Source: Candidatus Merdivicinus intestinigallinarum (GTDB lineage Bacteria; Bacillota; Clostridia; Oscillospirales; Ruminococcaceae). Taken from it: a stretch of DNA of 60,141 nt. Location: positions 1 through 60,141 of the forward strand of contig DVOW01000035.1 in NCBI GenBank assembly GCA_018713335.1. The letters run 5' to 3'. Under the pieces are notes generated by a model. It searched no databases. It had not been told where the DNA came from and worked only from the letters and a program-made list of their open reading frames with translations. This document shows, piece after piece, positions 25,263 to 34,511 of the stretch (its first letter is position 1; each line of letters opens with the position of its first letter). The position numbers were made by a program, and so were the translations under genes.

Positions 25263-27422
25263 ATGGCATCTACCTTTGACAGTTTAATGCAAGCGCTGCA
25301 CAAAAGCGGCAAGGTGTACGAAGAAGATAAAATTGCCATGGCATACCGCCTGGCGGAAGAAGCCCATGGAGGCCAGCAGCGCCAGTCAGGAGAGCCATAT
25401 ATTTCCCATCCTTTGGCGGTGGCGGAAATCCTGGTTGGGCTTGGCATGGACAGCGACTGTATCTGCGCGGCCCTACTCCATGATGTGGTGGAGGACACTG
25501 ATATCACCCTGGAAGTCCTTCAGAAAAAATTCGGGCACGATGTGGCCCTGATGGTGGACGGCGTCACCAAAATCAAAAAGCTGTCCTTTGCTTCCAAAGA
25601 AGATAAACAGTCGGAGAATATCCGGAAAATGCTGCTGGCCATGAGCGAGGATATCCGGGTCATCATCATTAAGCTGGCCGACCGGCTGCACAATATCCGG
25701 ACCCTTCAGTTTAAAAGCCCGGATAAGCAGCGGCTGATCGCTCTGGAAACCATGGAGATTTACGCTCCCATCGCCCACCGTCTGGGTATCCGGGGGATTA
25801 AAGAAGAACTGGAGGACCGTTCCCTTTTCTACCTGGACCCCGTCGGTTACCACGAAATCGAAGAACAGTTGGAGCTGAAAAAAGCGGACCGGGAGAAATT
25901 CATTGAGGAGATCAAGACGCGGATCGCCCGCCGGCTCAAGGATTTCGGCGTGGAGCCCCACATTGAGGGCCGGGTAAAAAGCGTATACGGGATTTACCGC
26001 AAGGTCTACATGATGGGCAAGAGCTTTGAAGAGCTTTACGATATTTACGCGGTTCGGATCATTGTCAACACGGTCATTGAGTGCTACAACATCCTTGGAA
26101 TTATCCACGATTTGTTCCAGCCCATCCCAAACCGGTTCAAGGACTATATCTCTACCCCTAAGCCCAATATGTACCAGTCCCTTCATACCACGGTTATTGA
26201 TAAGGAAGGGATCCCCTTTGAAATCCAGATCCGCACCTGGGATATGCATTACACCGCAGAGTTCGGCATTGCGGCCCACTGGAAATACAAGGCGGGGATT
26301 CAGGGGAAGGACCGGCTGGAAGAACGCCTCGCCTGGGTCCGGCAGATCATTGAGAACCAGCAGGAAGCGGAAGGCGCGGAAGATATCGTCAAAAACATCA
26401 AAACCGACCTGGCTGTGGACGATGTCTTTGTGTTCACCCCCAAGGGGGATGTCAAGTGCTTGCCCGCCGGTTCTACCATTGTAGACTTCGCTTATGCCAT
26501 TCACACCGCCGTTGGCAACCGGATGGTCGGAGCCAAGGTGGACGGCCGGATGGTCCCCCTGGATTATCAGGTCAAAACCGGCCAGATTGTGGAAATTTTG
26601 ACCTCCAAATCGGACGGCGCCCCCAACCGCAACTGGCTTTCCATTGCCAAAACCAGCGAAGCCCGGAACAAAATCCGGGCCTGGTTCAAAAAAGAACGGA
26701 AAGAAGAAAATATCGCGGAAGGCAAGGCTGAATTTGAACGGGAACTGCGCCGGAACCTGATCCATCTGGAAGGGGACGATTACCAGAAGTTCCTGGACAG
26801 CCTGGTAAAGCGCTACCACCGGGAGAACGCCGACGACTTTTTTGCCGCCATTGGCTACGGCGGGCTGCTCCTGTCCAGGATGACCAGCCAGATCAAAGAC
26901 GAATATACCCGCCTGCAAAAGGAAAAAGAGCCGGAGCAGCTTACTGCGGTGGTGACCGCGCCCCGGAAAAGCAGCAGCGGCGTCATTGTGGAGGGGATTG
27001 ACAACTGCCTGGTAAAATTTGCCCAGTGCTGCAACCCTCTGCCCGGGGACGACATTATCGGCTTTGTCACCAGAGGATATGGAGTTTCTGTCCATAAACG
27101 GGACTGCGTCAATGTGGTTAACGCAGATCCTGCCCAAAAGGACCGCTGGATCAATGTTCATTGGGCCGATAACCGGATCAGCAATTTCCGTTCTACCTTA
27201 GACATTGTAGCCAAAAGAGACGCCAGCGTTTTGGCGGAAATCAGCCTGGCCTTTGCCAATATGCGGGTCCCGGTTCATGAATTTAACGCCCGGGAGCTGA
27301 AAAATGGCAACCGAAATATATTGGCAACCATCAGCACCCAAGGTTTGGAACATTTAAGCAATATTATACAAAAACTGAACAAAGTCCCGGGCGTTTTGTC
27401 AGTAGAGCGTTCCGGCAAATAG
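25263..27422 (+). CDS. relA: Bifunctional (p)ppGpp synthetase/hydrolase Rel
   Basis: The 719-residue stringent-response enzyme has an HD hydrolase domain (HDVVEDT near residue 73) and a synthetase domain (RVKSVYGIYRKV, TPKPNMYQSLHTTV). A TGS domain (VFTPKGDVKCLPAGSTI) and zinc-finger/ACT regions (CCNPLPGDDIIG, then the C-terminal ACT) complete it. Intact HD residues suggest both making and breaking of (p)ppGpp. It has an aaaggaga site. In Bacillus apt lies between recJ and relA; it is missing here. Confidence 0.97.
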   Translation: MASTFDSLMQALHKSGKVYEEDKIAMAYRLAEEAHGGQQRQSGEPYISHPLAVAEILVGLGMDSDCICAALLHDVVEDTDITLEVLQKKFGHDVALMVDGVTKIKKLSFASKEDKQSENIRKMLLAMSEDIRVIIIKLADRLHNIRTLQFKSPDKQRLIALETMEIYAPIAHRLGIRGIKEELEDRSLFYLDPVGYHEIEEQLELKKADREKFIEEIKTRIARRLKDFGVEPHIEGRVKSVYGIYRKVYMMGKSFEELYDIYAVRIIVNTVIECYNILGIIHDLFQPIPNRFKDYISTPKPNMYQSLHTTVIDKEGIPFEIQIRTWDMHYTAEFGIAAHWKYKAGIQGKDRLEERLAWVRQIIENQQEAEGAEDIVKNIKTDLAVDDVFVFTPKGDVKCLPAGSTIVDFAYAIHTAVGNRMVGAKVDGRMVPLDYQVKTGQIVEILTSKSDGAPNRNWLSIAKTSEARNKIRAWFKKERKEENIAEGKAEFERELRRNLIHLEGDDYQKFLDSLVKRYHRENADDFFAAIGYGGLLLSRMTSQIKDEYTRLQKEKEPEQLTAVVTAPRKSSSGVIVEGIDNCLVKFAQCCNPLPGDDIIGFVTRGYGVSVHKRDCVNVVNADPAQKDRWINVHWADNRISNFRSTLDIVAKRDASVLAEISLAFANMRVPVHEFNARELKNGNRNILATISTQGLEHLSNIIQKLNKVPGVLSVERSGK

Positions 27423-27432
27423 GAGAGATTCC

Positions 27433-27906
27433 ATGAAATTAGTCATTCAGCGGGTGAAGGAAGCCTGCGTTACCTCGGAAGGAGAGGTCTTAGGCAAAAT
27501 CGGCCAGGGGTTCCTGGTCCTTATTGGGGTCATGGAAGGGGACACCCCCGATCTTTGCGATTACCTGGCCGGAAAAACTGCCGATCTGCGGGTCTTTACG
27601 GATAAAAACGATAAACTGAACCTTTCCTTGAGGGATATTGGCGGAGAGGTGCTGGTGGTATCCAATTTTACCTTAGGCGGCGACTGCCGCAAAGGGCACC
27701 GCCCCTCCTTTATCCGGTCCGCCCGGCCGGAAACCGCCGATGAGCTGTACCAGCTTTACATGGCACAGCTGCGGGCCAGGGGGATTCCGGTCCAAAGCGG
27801 CCGTTTCGGGGCGCACATGGACATTTCCATGACGGCAAGCGGCCCTATAACCATCCTAATGGATACAGACCAGATGATGAAAAAGAAAGGGGGAGCCGAC
27901 GCATGA
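27433..27906 (+). CDS. dtd: D-aminoacyl-tRNA deacylase, variant active-site motif
   Basis: A 157-residue Dtd-family enzyme that frees D-amino acids (and glycine from tRNA-Ala) from tRNA. The first motif reads SNFTLGGDCRKGHRPSF, with Asn where SQFTL is usual. The second reads FGAHMDISMTASGP, where most family members have NxGP (typically NDGP). The cross-subunit Gly-Pro is kept, but the conserved Asn is Ala. It lies 10 bases after relA as in Bacillus, so orthology is likely; activity is less certain. Confidence 0.85.
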   Translation: MKLVIQRVKEACVTSEGEVLGKIGQGFLVLIGVMEGDTPDLCDYLAGKTADLRVFTDKNDKLNLSLRDIGGEVLVVSNFTLGGDCRKGHRPSFIRSARPETADELYQLYMAQLRARGIPVQSGRFGAHMDISMTASGPITILMDTDQMMKKKGGADA

Positions 27907-28541
27907 CGGTAAAGGTCCTTCCGGTTGGAGAAATCGGCACCAACTGTTATTTTATTACCGATACGGACGGTTTTGCTGCGATCCTGGACCCTGGCGCACA
28001 GGCGGATAAAATTATCAGGGCTGTAGAACAGAACGGATGGAGCCCCAAAATAATTTTGCTGACCCATGGACATTTCGACCATATCGGCGCTGTGGAGGAG
28101 CTAAAGAACCGGTATCACATCCCGGTGTATATCCATCAGGACGACGCGGAAATGCTGAGGTCCCCGGAAAAAAACGGCGGAATTGCTTTGATGGACCGGC
28201 CGGTGACAGCCTCTTATGATAAAACCTTTGCGGATGGTTCGGAAATCCCAATGGGAAACATTTTGTTCCGCGTCATCCACACTCCCGGCCACACCAAAGG
28301 TTCCGTCTGCTACCAGGCGGAAAACTGGATTTTTTCCGGGGATACCCTCTTTAACGGCGGGATCGGCCGCACAGACCTTTACGGCGGCAGCTATCCGCAG
28401 TTAAGCGAGTCCCTGAAAAAGCTGGCCGCTTTGGAAGGCGATTTCCGGGTCTGCCCCGGCCACGGGCCGGAAACCAGCCTGGAGCAGGAACGCCGGCAAA
28501 ATCCATATCTGGGGAAAATGAACTATGACGATTTATTTTAA
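27903..28541 (+). CDS. MBL-fold metallo-hydrolase, glyoxalase II-like
   Basis: A 212-residue metallo-beta-lactamase fold hydrolase with the dinuclear metal motif THGHFDHIGA (near 54-63), HTPGHTKGSVCY, FSGDTLF and the C-terminal PGHGPET. It resembles the YqgX/hydroxyacylglutathione-hydrolase-like group; in cells without glutathione its thioester substrate is uncertain. It overlaps dtd by ATGA and hemZ by 17 bases. Confidence 0.9.
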   Translation: MTVKVLPVGEIGTNCYFITDTDGFAAILDPGAQADKIIRAVEQNGWSPKIILLTHGHFDHIGAVEELKNRYHIPVYIHQDDAEMLRSPEKNGGIALMDRPVTASYDKTFADGSEIPMGNILFRVIHTPGHTKGSVCYQAENWIFSGDTLFNGGIGRTDLYGGSYPQLSESLKKLAALEGDFRVCPGHGPETSLEQERRQNPYLGKMNYDDLF

Positions 28542-30006
28542 CGGGAACCGCTTTCAATATGAAATGGAGAATGTGGCGCGGCTGTTTTATCCTTTGCGGC
28601 GGTTTCAATTCTGTTATGAGGCGGACGCCTATGAAGACGGGGACTACCTGGCCTTCCGCCGGGAAATGACCGAAAACGGGGCGCATTTGACAGTGGAGGT
28701 CCGGGAAGGCGGATTTTTTGAAACCCAATCCGCCCAGGTTTTAGCTGGGGAAAAATTCGACTCTCGGTGCGAGGAGGAGTTCGCCCGGATCTTATACCGG
28801 ATTTTGGAAAAACACACCGGCGTGCATCCCCAGTGGGGGATCCTAACGGGAATCCGTCCGGTGAAACGGTTTCAGCATGGGCTGGATTCTGGGCAGTCCC
28901 TGGAAGAAACAAGAAGGGAATTTCGGGAAAAATATTACGTTTCCGATGAAAAAATTGCCCTGGCGGAACAGATCTGCCGGGTTCAGCGGCCGGTTTTGGA
29001 GAGCGTTTCCCTTCAGGATTACAGCTTATATATCTCTATTCCGTACTGCCCCTCCCGGTGCAGCTATTGTTCCTTTGTTTCCCACTCTATTGACCATCCA
29101 AAAGCAAAAAAACTGATACCGGAATATGTAGAATTACTTGTAAAGGAAATTTACTTCACAGCTGAAATCTGCCGGAATTCCGGGGCAAAACTGCGTTCTG
29201 TCTATATCGGAGGCGGTACGCCGACGGCTTTGACTGCGGAGCAGCTGAAAACCATCACAGACGCTGTAAAGGCCGCTTTCCGGCCGGAACCTGGCATGGA
29301 ATACACCATTGAGGCCGGCCGCCCGGACACCATCACCCGGGAAAAGCTTCAGGTTATTTACGATGCCGGAGCCAACCGGGTGAGTATCAATCCTCAAAGT
29401 TTTGAGGACGGTGTGCTGGAGGCAGTAGGGCGGAAACACACGGCCCAGCAGGTTGTGGAATGTTATCAGATGGCCCGGGAATTTGGTTTCGATACCATCA
29501 ATATGGATTTGATTGCAGGCCTGCCGGAGGACACATTGGAGGGATTCCGGCGATCTTTGGACAAAGCCTTGGAACTGGCGCCGGAAAATGTAACGGTGCA
29601 TGCCCTGTCTGTGAAACGGGCCGCGGACCTTTACGCTCAGCGGAACGGCAGCGAAGATTATTCGGCCGCGCAGAAAATGGTGGCCTACGCTTGCCAGGAA
29701 CTGACGGGCGCGGGATATCTGCCTTATTACCTTTACCGCCAGAAAAACATCGTGGGCAACTTGGAAAACGTGGGTTACGCGAAACCCGGGCACATCGGCC
29801 TTTACAATATCTTCATCATGGAAGAAGTCCAGCACATTGCGGCTGTGGGGGCGGGCGCTGTCAGCAAAGCGGTGTTCCCCGGCCGGATCGAACGGGTATT
29901 CAATTACAAATACCCCTATGAATATATTGGAAAGTTTGCCGATATACTGTCAAGGAAGGAGCAATTCGGCGCATTCTTAAAGGAGGCGGGCAGTTATGTT
30001 GAATGA
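28525..30006 (+). CDS. hemZ: Radical SAM coproporphyrinogen dehydrogenase-like protein HemZ
   Basis: A 493-residue HemN/HemZ-family radical SAM protein. A family-specific N-terminal domain precedes the core, where the cluster motif is C175-x3-C179-x2-C182 (PYCPSRCSYC). GGGTPTAL and the HemN-type C-terminal region follow. HemZ members are annotated as oxygen-independent coproporphyrinogen III oxidases, though many hemN-like proteins have other roles and no other heme genes are seen nearby. It overlaps genes on both sides. Confidence 0.88.
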   Translation: MTIYFNGNRFQYEMENVARLFYPLRRFQFCYEADAYEDGDYLAFRREMTENGAHLTVEVREGGFFETQSAQVLAGEKFDSRCEEEFARILYRILEKHTGVHPQWGILTGIRPVKRFQHGLDSGQSLEETRREFREKYYVSDEKIALAEQICRVQRPVLESVSLQDYSLYISIPYCPSRCSYCSFVSHSIDHPKAKKLIPEYVELLVKEIYFTAEICRNSGAKLRSVYIGGGTPTALTAEQLKTITDAVKAAFRPEPGMEYTIEAGRPDTITREKLQVIYDAGANRVSINPQSFEDGVLEAVGRKHTAQQVVECYQMAREFGFDTINMDLIAGLPEDTLEGFRRSLDKALELAPENVTVHALSVKRAADLYAQRNGSEDYSAAQKMVAYACQELTGAGYLPYYLYRQKNIVGNLENVGYAKPGHIGLYNIFIMEEVQHIAAVGAGAVSKAVFPGRIERVFNYKYPYEYIGKFADILSRKEQFGAFLKEAGSYVE

Positions 30007-30937
30007 TTTTAAAAATAAAGCGGACGCGGCTGCCCTGATTCGGGAATATCAAAACGGGCCTGAGTCTTTTGCAGACCGTTCCGAACAGTTTTACCGGCAG
30101 CAGGCCGCTTATGTGGCCGACCTGTTCTGCAAAAACTTCCCGGAAAATAAGGTGATCCTTTTAGCCGGTCCCACTTCCTCCGGGAAAACCACCACTTCCC
30201 TGAATTTGCAAAAGGAGCTTTATAAGCGCGGGATCTCGACTTTACAGGTTTCCCTGGACGATTTTTTCAAGGACAACGAGGAAGCGCCGCTTTTAGAGGA
30301 TGGCACCCCGGACTTTGAAACCGCGGAAATGCTGGATATTGCATTTATGGAGGAGTGTTTTGCGGAGCTTTTCGCCAAAGGGACCTGCGATTTCCCGATT
30401 TTCGATTTTGTCCATGGAAAACGCAGCGAAACCCGGCGTCCCTGCGTCTTGGATGACCATACGGCAGTTATCATCGAAGGGCTGCACGCGCTGAACCCTG
30501 TCATCAAAGAGCGTTCCTTCTGTAAAAACGCCTTGAAGGTCTATATCTCCATCAAAACGGAGTTTTTCCATGGGGAAGAACGGCTCCTCAGCACACGGGA
30601 GCTGCGCCTGATCCGGCGGATCATCCGGGACGCCAACTATCGGGGATGCCTGCCGCCCCAGACTATGGCCATGTGGAAGAACGTGGTCCGGGGAGAGGAC
30701 CAGTATATCCGGCCCTTCCGCCTGGAGGCGGATTTCTGGCTGGATTCCGTACACCTTTACGAACCGTTTCTCTACCGGCAGCCCTTTCTGAAGCTGACCC
30801 GGGACGCGGTATGGCTAAACGAGGAACACCGGCTTTTGGCGGAAAAGCTGAACAAAAGCCTGCAAAAATTCCCCGTTATGCCAATGGATTTGGTGCCGAA
30901 AGATTCCCTTTTGCGGGAATTTTTGGTTTTGCCTTGA
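29996..30937 (+). CDS. Uridine kinase/phosphoribulokinase-like P-loop kinase
   Basis: A 313-residue protein with the Walker A motif AGPTSSGKTTTS near residue 57, the VSLDDFF acid motif and IIEGLHALNP, all typical of the Udk/PRK kinase family. Compared with plain uridine kinase it is longer at the C-terminus, with RRIIRDANYRG. In Clostridia such proteins occur alone or fused to threonyl-tRNA-synthetase-like domains; here there is no fusion. The substrate is most likely a nucleoside but not proven. The ATG follows aaaggaggcgggc; it overlaps hemZ by 11 bases. Confidence 0.82.
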   Translation: MLNDFKNKADAAALIREYQNGPESFADRSEQFYRQQAAYVADLFCKNFPENKVILLAGPTSSGKTTTSLNLQKELYKRGISTLQVSLDDFFKDNEEAPLLEDGTPDFETAEMLDIAFMEECFAELFAKGTCDFPIFDFVHGKRSETRRPCVLDDHTAVIIEGLHALNPVIKERSFCKNALKVYISIKTEFFHGEERLLSTRELRLIRRIIRDANYRGCLPPQTMAMWKNVVRGEDQYIRPFRLEADFWLDSVHLYEPFLYRQPFLKLTRDAVWLNEEHRLLAEKLNKSLQKFPVMPMDLVPKDSLLREFLVLP

Positions 30938-30962
30938 ATAAAGGCGAAAAAAGGGATATAAT
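30934..30962 (+). promoter_or_regulatory. Sigma-A promoter of the zinc-ribbon protein gene
   Basis: TTGAAT (30934-30939), 17 bases, TATAAT (30957-30962). The -35 overlaps the stop codon of the kinase gene. Confidence 0.8.
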
Positions 30963-31009
30963 GGGAACAATGAGTCGGCCGCGAGCCGAACAAAAAGGAG
31001 GAGAAAATT

Positions 31010-31489
31010 ATGAGTACTGTTTGGGATGATCTGATGGAGTCCGCAAAGAACCTGGCTGACAAGGCGGGGAAAGCGACGGACAAAGCGGTTGTGTACTCGA
31101 AGATGAAATATCAGAGTATGCAGCTGGCATCCGACCTGCGTGGCCTTTATGAAAAGCTGGGCAACGCGGTTTACACCATGGCCAAATCCGATTTTGACAA
31201 CAAGGACCTGATCGATTCCATTATCGCGGAGATCGACGACGTCAAAAAGCGCCTGGAGGAGCTGAATGTCAAAATGGCGGAGCAGCGCAACTCGGTCGTC
31301 TGCCCGGCCTGCGGCGCTGTCAGCGACAAGGAAGCCAGCTATTGCTACCGCTGCGGAAATAAATTTGTCCAGCAGGAGGAATGCTGCTGTGAAGACCCGG
31401 CGGAAACCGCTGAAGAAACCGTCGCTGAAACAGAAGAAACGGCTGCTCCCGAGGAAAATACCGGGGCGGACAATGGTTCCGAGGAATAA
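31010..31489 (+). CDS. Coiled-coil protein with C-terminal zinc ribbon and acidic tail
   Basis: A 159-residue protein with no signal or membrane segment. Residues 1-90 are charged and helical (SAKNLADKAGKATDKAVV, then a coiled coil ending VKKRLEELNVKMAEQ). A zinc ribbon follows with CPAC and CYRC separated by 12 residues, then a cluster EECCCED and an acidic Thr/Glu tail. It is strongly expressed by appearance: consensus promoter and a perfect aaggaggag site. I do not recognise a named function. Similar small proteins next to spore or envelope genes are common in Clostridia. Confidence 0.75.
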   Translation: MSTVWDDLMESAKNLADKAGKATDKAVVYSKMKYQSMQLASDLRGLYEKLGNAVYTMAKSDFDNKDLIDSIIAEIDDVKKRLEELNVKMAEQRNSVVCPACGAVSDKEASYCYRCGNKFVQQEECCCEDPAETAEETVAETEETAAPEENTGADNGSEE

Positions 31490-31536
31490 AAGTACAGCGG
31501 GACCGGTCATAATAATCCAGCATAGGAGTGTTGCAT

Positions 31537-33285
31537 TTGCAGAGCCGTAAAAGCCAGAATCTGCTGCAGGGCGCGTCAGTTTTAGCGGCGGCTATGATCA
31601 TCGTCAAGCTGATCGGCGCTGTTTTCAAAATCCCTTTGGGCAATATCCTGGATGGGGAAGCCATGGGGTATTTTTCCACCTCGTACAGCGTTTTTTCCAT
31701 GATTTACGCATTTTCCACGGCAGGGCTTCCGGCCGCGGTGGCAAAAATGGTGGCGGAACAGTCCGTACGGGGAAGATATCAGGATATCCGAAAAATACGG
31801 ACATTGTCCGTCCGGCTGTTTTTCTGGCTGGGTATCATCGGCTTTGTGCTGATGGCCGCTTTCAGCAAACTCTATGTAGATTTGGCAGGAAGCGGAAACG
31901 CCCTGCTTAGTGTTCTGGCGATTTCACCGGCTATCTTCTTTGGCTGTATGATGTCCGCTTACCGCGGGTATTACGAAGGGCTGCGGAATATGACGCCTAC
32001 GGCCTCTTCCCAGGTCATCGAGGTGATTGCCAAACTGATATTCGGCCTTGCCCTGGCCTGGGGAGTCACCTTCTGGGCGCAGATGCAGTATGAATCCGGC
32101 GGCTTGGTTTTCGGGCAGGTTGTTTCCACTGTGGAGGAACTGCACCGGGCTACCGCGCCTTACGCTTCGGCGGCGGCGATTTTCGGCGTGACGATCTCGA
32201 CTTTTGTGGGGACCCTTTACCTTCTGATTTTGCATAAAAAGAAGGGGGATGGGATCACCAAGGAGGACTTGAAATATTCCCCTCGGCCCATCCGAATGCG
32301 GGTCCTGCTGGTGCGCCTCATTAAAATTGCGATCCCCATTTCCTTAGGGTCCATTGTGGTCAATGTGGCCCAGTTTGTGGATACTTTGACCATTATCACC
32401 CGGCTGGATGATGCCTTCGCGGCCCATCCGGCGGAAATGGCCGCTATCTTCGGCGGGCTGATCCCTGCGGACATTCTGGCGGCCGGGGAAGGCGGGAACT
32501 TTATTTACGGGTCATACAGCGGATACGCTCTGTCCGTATTCAACCTGGTGCCGGCTTTTACCAGTATTTTTGGAAAAAGCGCGCTGCCCAGCGTGACGGC
32601 GGCCTGGACTGCCCGCGACCGTCGGGGAACCCAGGTTAACATCGAATCCGTTATCCGGATGACCTGCCTCATTGGGATTCCGGCAAGCCTCGGCATCCTG
32701 GCCATGGCGCAGCCAATTTTGACCCTTCTGTTCCCCGGAAAAGTGGCGGAGGTGGCAATTGCGGCCCCGGTTTTAAGCGCGCAGGGGATCTCCCTGATTT
32801 TCCTGGGGCTTTCTTCGCCGCTGTTTGCGGTTTTGCAGGGCCTTGGCAGGGCGGATCTGCCGCCTAAATTCATGCTGGTGGGCGTTGTGTTAAAATTTGT
32901 GGTCAACTGGGTGACGATTGCCATTCCGGCCATCAACGTCCAGGGCGCCGCTGCCGGTACCACCGCCTGTTATGCCACCATCATTATCCTGTGCTTGATT
33001 TGGCTGCGGAAGATTACCGGACTCCGGTTCCATTTTGTAAAGCTGATAATCCGGCCGCTGATCGCAGGCGCCGCCTGTGCCGGAACGGCATATGTCGTGT
33101 ATCATACCGTGCTGGCCGACATGTCTTCCAATGGGATCAAAACCATAGCGGCCATTGGCTGCGGCGGGATCGTGTATGTGATTTTGGTCCTGCTTTTGCG
33201 GGGAATCTACAAAGACGACATCCTGATGCTGCCAAAAGGAGAAAAATTTGCAAAACTACTTGAAAAATATCGATTATTAGGGTAA
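31537..33285 (+). CDS. MOP-superfamily flippase, SpoVB/YabM-like
   Basis: A 582-residue protein with about 14 transmembrane segments, of the polysaccharide biosynthesis/MurJ-like flippase family, that moves lipid-linked wall precursors across the membrane. The N-terminus (LLQGASVLAAAMIIVKLIGA) and position before mazG-rqcP-yabP match the Bacillus yabM locus; SpoVB is the spore cortex paralogue. TTG 31537 is preferred because aggag ends eight bases upstream; GTG 31528 overlaps it. Confidence 0.88.
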   Translation: MQSRKSQNLLQGASVLAAAMIIVKLIGAVFKIPLGNILDGEAMGYFSTSYSVFSMIYAFSTAGLPAAVAKMVAEQSVRGRYQDIRKIRTLSVRLFFWLGIIGFVLMAAFSKLYVDLAGSGNALLSVLAISPAIFFGCMMSAYRGYYEGLRNMTPTASSQVIEVIAKLIFGLALAWGVTFWAQMQYESGGLVFGQVVSTVEELHRATAPYASAAAIFGVTISTFVGTLYLLILHKKKGDGITKEDLKYSPRPIRMRVLLVRLIKIAIPISLGSIVVNVAQFVDTLTIITRLDDAFAAHPAEMAAIFGGLIPADILAAGEGGNFIYGSYSGYALSVFNLVPAFTSIFGKSALPSVTAAWTARDRRGTQVNIESVIRMTCLIGIPASLGILAMAQPILTLLFPGKVAEVAIAAPVLSAQGISLIFLGLSSPLFAVLQGLGRADLPPKFMLVGVVLKFVVNWVTIAIPAINVQGAAAGTTACYATIIILCLIWLRKITGLRFHFVKLIIRPLIAGAACAGTAYVVYHTVLADMSSNGIKTIAAIGCGGIVYVILVLLLRGIYKDDILMLPKGEKFAKLLEKYRLLG

Positions 33286-33307
33286 AATGGTTTTTGTACT
33301 CTGATAG

Positions 33308-34126
33308 ATGGAGGGGAGCATTCTGGAATTTATTCAAAAAGGGCATTACGACATGGAGGACCTGCTCCATATCATGGAGATCCTCCGAGGGCCGGAAGGC
33401 TGCCCATGGGACCGGGAACAGACTCACGAAAGCATCCGCGGCAATTTTATTGAGGAAACTTATGAGGCTGTGGAGGCGATCGACCGGCATGATACGGCGC
33501 TGCTGCGGGAAGAGTTGGGGGATGTCCTGCTGCAGGTAGTGTTCCACTCCCGTATGGAGGAGGAAGCCGGTTCGTTCAATTTCGGGGATGTGGTCAACGA
33601 CATTTGTCAGAAGCTTATCATCCGGCATCCTCATATTTTTGGGGATATTCAGGTGCAGAGTACAGACGAAGTGCTGGATAACTGGGAAGCAATCAAAAAC
33701 GCAGTAAAGGGCACCAAGACTCAGGCTGAACGGCTGTGGGCTGTGCCGGCGGTTTATCCTGCTTTGATGCGGAGCCAGAAGGTTTCCAGCCGGGCCGCAA
33801 AGGCCGGCATGGGGTATCCGGATACAGATGGCGCCTGGAAGGACCTGGAAAGTGAGCTGGACGAACTGAAGCAAGCCATTGCGGATGGAGACCAGAAGCA
33901 TACAGAAGAGGAGCTTGGCGATTTGCTGTTTGCCGCTGTGAACGTTGCGCGCCACGAGGGAATCGACAGCGAATATGCGCTGACCTGCTCCTGTGAGAAA
34001 TTTATCAGGCGTTTCGAGGCAGCGGAAAAGATTGCCGTTTCCAAAGGGATCGACATGAAAGCTGCGGATTCCCAAACATTGGATGAAATTTGGAAGGAAG
34101 CAAAGAAAAATGCGGATTCCAAATAA
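33308..34126 (+). CDS. mazG: Nucleoside triphosphate pyrophosphohydrolase MazG
   Basis: Hydrolyses NTPs and dNTPs to monophosphates, cleaning damaged nucleotides. Two MazG modules are seen, each with the acidic helices (EETYEAVEAI with EELGDVLLQV; later ELDELKQAI with EELGDLLFAAVN). Bacillus YabN has an extra N-terminal methyltransferase-like domain, absent here. The start is uncertain. A purine site ggaggggag (33310-33318) lies inside the first codons, so CTG 33323 or ATG 33353 may be the real start. Confidence 0.92.
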   Translation: MEGSILEFIQKGHYDMEDLLHIMEILRGPEGCPWDREQTHESIRGNFIEETYEAVEAIDRHDTALLREELGDVLLQVVFHSRMEEEAGSFNFGDVVNDICQKLIIRHPHIFGDIQVQSTDEVLDNWEAIKNAVKGTKTQAERLWAVPAVYPALMRSQKVSSRAAKAGMGYPDTDGAWKDLESELDELKQAIADGDQKHTEEELGDLLFAAVNVARHEGIDSEYALTCSCEKFIRRFEAAEKIAVSKGIDMKAADSQTLDEIWKEAKKNADSK

Positions 34127-34156
34127 AAAGGAATACAAAAATGGAGGTATTTTACA

Positions 34157-34432
34157 ATGACAAAAACTGAACTGATCAACGCTGTTGCGGAGAAAGCGGA
34201 GTTTTCCAAGAAAGATGCGGAAAAGGCTGTTGCTGCTGTTTTGGAAGGGATTACTGACGCTTTGGTCAGCGGCGAAAAGGTCCAGCTGGTTGGCTTCGGC
34301 ACCTTTGAAGTGCGTGACCGCGCTGCCAGAGAAGGCAAAAACCCCGCTACCGGCGAGGTTATCCAGATCGAGGCGACGAAAGTCCCCGCTTTTAAAGCCG
34401 GCAAAGCTTTGAAAGACGCTGTGGCAAAATAA
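34157..34432 (+). CDS. hup: HU-family histone-like DNA-binding protein
   Basis: A 91-residue HU homodimer-type protein beginning [18 protein letters not shown]. It has the [18 protein letters not shown] arm, with Pro at the DNA-bending tip, and [14 protein letters not shown]. It compacts and bends DNA. Codon choice (GCT, GTT, CGT/CGC) is that of a highly expressed gene. A perfect ggaggt precedes the ATG. HU between mazG and rqcP is a clostridial variation on the Bacillus yab order. Confidence 0.97.
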   Translation: MTKTELINAVAEKAEFSKKDAEKAVAAVLEGITDALVSGEKVQLVGFGTFEVRDRAAREGKNPATGEVIQIEATKVPAFKAGKALKDAVAK

Positions 34433-34445
34433 CGAAACTGGAAAC

Positions 34446-34494
34446 AAGGGCCTTTTCTTTCGGATGGGATCGATCCGGCGGAAAAGGCCCTTTT
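34446..34494 (+). terminator. Intrinsic terminator after hup
   Basis: AAGGGCCTTTTC (34446-34457) pairs exactly with GAAAAGGCCCTT (34481-34492); CGGA/TCCG extends the inner arm and TTTT follows. rqcP starts 18 bases later, so it may act partly as an attenuator within the cluster. Confidence 0.85.
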
Positions 34495-34511
34495 ACAAAT
34501 GAGGGATTCTG

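Noticed and set aside
25473-27161. 562-codon open frame on the minus strand
   Set aside because: It lies wholly opposite relA, which has all Rel domains; the antisense translation shows no family.
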